64,000 nt of DNA. Origin: Fischerella sp. CENA71 (GTDB taxonomy: Bacteria; Cyanobacteriota; Cyanobacteriia; Cyanobacteriales; Nostocaceae). Shown one piece after another: positions 62,365-64,000 of this stretch. Both the position numbers and the translations under genes were made by a program. Location: positions 62,001 through 126,000 of the forward strand of contig JANBVI010000088.1 of NCBI GenBank assembly GCA_024239075.1, in the 5' to 3' direction. How positions within the stretch are numbered: the stretch's first letter is position 1; each line of letters opens with the position of its first letter. The notes beneath the pieces were generated by a model. That model worked only from the letters and a program-made list of their open reading frames with translations, made no database searches and was not told the DNA's origin.

Positions 62365-62803
62365 ATGAATCTTTAATGGCTTTTGTGAGGAATGCGATCG
62401 CCGCAAGATATCATAACCATTTCACGTTAATCACAGTACATATAAATTTGTAGAGACACAAAGTTTTGCGTCTCTACTGTCTGTATTTCTATCAAGGTTG
62501 TCGTGAAACAGTATCAGTTAAAACAGTCGCTACAAATAATTTTATGTGATACAATTGTACTATAAAGAGAAAAAATAGAGTGTGTGATGGAAATCTAGCA
62601 TTTTCTTTGAATAAACGCACACCAAAAAATTAGTGTTGCATGTTTACGGGATGAATTGATTTTATCTATTAACTAAAGAATTCACTCATTAGCTTTGTGG
62701 GCTTAATTTCTCCCTCATTTTTGCAATGCCCAAATAATTGTTATTATGCCAATTATAACATTTTATTGAAATTCATATTTAAGTAAAACAGGGTAAGTTA
62801 GTT
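62365..62803. other. 439-bp intergenic region
   Basis: Between pstB and the open frame at the right edge. The left half is the MITE-like element at 62413-62514; the right half is AT-rich and should contain the promoter of the next gene. No ORF is seen. Confidence 0.6.
62413..62514. repeat. MITE-like element with TTTCACG ends and internal palindrome
   Basis: ATAACCATTTCACG (62413-62426) is the near inverse of CGTGAAACAGTAT (62502-62514). Inside is GTAGAGAC...GTCTCTAC (62450-62477), related to the TGTAGAGA family. The ends resemble those of the element at 31275-31363. Confidence 0.6.
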
Positions 62804-64000
62804 ATGGCAAAAACATCTGCCAAAAATCGTGTTATGTCTTCTCAACGCCGCAAACGCATATCTGGAAAAATCAACAATAGTATTTCTCTATTAGAACTGC
62901 TCAAACTTTTAGAATCAAATCGCCATAGCATAATCATTAACCTTAAACATCTCCAAGCAAATTATCAAAGAAAAGGTGTCAAAAGAGTTCAAGGTTATAG
63001 AGATGAAAATGGCAATATTGTTAAGCCTTGGCTAACAACACAATATATCGATAATGGTGAGTATGTTGGTATGGGTACGTTTGAACTTAACCATAATACA
63101 GCAAATATTAACATGCTGATTACCCGCAAAGTCAGATTGATCAAAACAGCAGATCAAACCCCCATTCCTGAAGTTGCAGGTTTATTGATAAATGACCTCA
63201 ATAGCTTTAATAATTACACCATTGTTAGTGAAGGCGAAGTTAACGTCAAATCACTACAAGTTAAAATTAGCAACAAAAAAACTTTTGACTTGCTCAAAGC
63301 AAAAGGCATATTAGAAAATGAAGAGTATGATTTTCGCTGTGAATATACCATCAGATTAGATAATTTACCTCTTGTACCTGCTGATCAACATTACAGTAGT
63401 ATTGATGGTGTATTCTATCAACTTGCAGAAGCGAAAGTACTGATCAGTATCATTTCTGCGCTTTTGAAAAAAGAATCAGATATCTTTGTCCCAGAACAAT
63501 TAGAAGAGTTGAGAAAGCATTATCTTTCCAAACATTTGAACCTCAACTTCCCAACAACTAACGAATACATAAACATTAAACAAGCTCTTGCTAGACAGAA
63601 TATCAATACACGCATTAGTTACAAAATTGATATTGGCAGTCAAGAGATTCTAAATCTAGGTAAACTACATTCTGCCAACAAGTTCCTCGATAGGTTGTAT
63701 GAAGTTTATCACAAAGAAACTGGAGAAACTATCCTCAAGCCTAGCTTTGCTCTGATGTTTCATGAAAACATTACTTTTAGACACAAGCCATTATCGTCCC
63801 GGATAAAAATTACTCCAGTGGATGAATTCATGAAACCAATTTTTGATGATTTTATCGGACTAGATAAAAACGGTATTGTTGCTCGTATTCTGACAAAAAT
63901 TGGTGCTGATAATCTAGCACAAATTTTGCAGGAACAACGGGATGGTCAAAGCATAAACAAAAATGCTCTGATAGAAGCTCTATTTAGTGCTAATGAAAAA
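62804..64000 (+). CDS. unidentified protein, N-terminal 399 residues (partial, runs off window)
   Basis: The frame is open from the ATG at 62804 to the last base of the window without a stop. The N-terminus is basic (MAKTSAKNRVMSSQRRKRIS), with no signal peptide or membrane segment. The body is polar, mixed alpha/beta and has no Walker, HExxH, CxxC or other motif I recognise. Segments include SISLLELLKLLESNRHSIII, TQYIDNGEYVGMGTFELNHN and YDFRCEYTIRLDNLPLVPAD. Codon use and HIP1-poor AT-rich sequence are like the rest of the chromosome. The basic start might suggest nucleic-acid binding, but no function can be assigned from what is visible. Confidence 0.8.
   Translation, partial: MAKTSAKNRVMSSQRRKRISGKINNSISLLELLKLLESNRHSIIINLKHLQANYQRKGVKRVQGYRDENGNIVKPWLTTQYIDNGEYVGMGTFELNHNTANINMLITRKVRLIKTADQTPIPEVAGLLINDLNSFNNYTIVSEGEVNVKSLQVKISNKKTFDLLKAKGILENEEYDFRCEYTIRLDNLPLVPADQHYSSIDGVFYQLAEAKVLISIISALLKKESDIFVPEQLEELRKHYLSKHLNLNFPTTNEYINIKQALARQNINTRISYKIDIGSQEILNLGKLHSANKFLDRLYEVYHKETGETILKPSFALMFHENITFRHKPLSSRIKITPVDEFMKPIFDDFIGLDKNGIVARILTKIGADNLAQILQEQRDGQSINKNALIEALFSANEK

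Noticed and set aside
1-64000. tRNA, rRNA, tmRNA, riboswitch or complete insertion sequence
   Set aside because: No cloverleaf-like TTCGA/acceptor pattern, ribosomal segment, known riboswitch core or transposase gene was recognised by eye. A covariance-model scan (tRNAscan-SE, Infernal) would be decisive.

Overview
This window is chromosomal DNA of a filamentous, probably heterocyst-forming (Nostocales-type) cyanobacterium. The evidence is the very frequent HIP1 palindrome GCGATCGC in genes and gaps, an AT-rich background, a split orange-carotenoid-protein pair (HCP plus CTDH), a cyanophycin module with the short synthetase CphA2, a plastoquinone-type UbiA prenyltransferase, an NdhK paralogue, and gaps filled with short palindromic and G-rich/C-rich repeats. 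No tRNA, rRNA, CRISPR array or complete transposase gene was recognised.

Layout. 0-9.4 kb: a YqeG-like HAD phosphatase (cut by the window edge) behind a decaprenyl-phosphate phosphoribosyltransferase homologue; a caspase-fold protein whose catalytic His/Cys are Tyr/Ser; ATP sulfurylase; CTDH and HCP, with an intrinsic terminator between them; queG overlapping a HAD phosphatase; a small acidic protein. 9.8-14.8 kb: a MacAB-type exporter (fusion protein, permease, ATPase) in which a DUF2887/Rpn-type nuclease gene, a truncated second copy and two degenerate tandem-repeat arrays separate permease from ATPase. 15-24 kb: a membrane-anchored Ser/Thr kinase, an EGY-like site-2 protease, a GHL10-type glycosyl hydrolase, Ppx/GppA phosphatase, 4-hydroxybenzoate prenyltransferase and an unknown membrane-anchored protein. 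23.9-25.4 kb is gene-free and rich in repeats.

25.4-44.0 kb is a Wzx/Wzy-type exopolysaccharide locus, nearly all on the + strand. It holds a Tat-exported GH10 endoxylanase homologue, a WecG/TagA transferase, the initiating sugar-phosphate transferase, a Wzc tyrosine autokinase, methyltransferases, a hexapeptide acetyltransferase, two GT2 and two GT4 glycosyltransferases, Wzy, a Gfo/Idh/MocA oxidoreductase, an epimerase and the Wzx flippase. No outer-membrane exporter (Wza/OPX) is in the window. A SLOG-fold protein follows, convergent with an orphan NdhK paralogue across a strong hairpin.

45.9-58 kb: a large exported metzincin protease; two adjacent peptidoglycan hydrolases without signal peptides; a divergent cyanophycin module (cyanophycinase and a 67-aa protein on one strand, CphA2 on the other); and a lipoprotein with TPRs and an intact CHAT protease dyad. 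58-62.4 kb: pstSCAB, preceded by an 11-bp-periodic Pho-box-like array. The window ends inside an unrecognised reading frame open for at least 399 codons.

The most notable points are the CphB/small protein/CphA2 module, a 175-bp MITE-like element with 13-bp terminal inverted repeats and an apparent 8-bp target duplication, several ATACC...GGTAT-ended repeats, the paired tandem arrays at the Rpn insertion, and the unknown gene at the right edge. No clearly new multi-gene system could be demonstrated from sequence alone.
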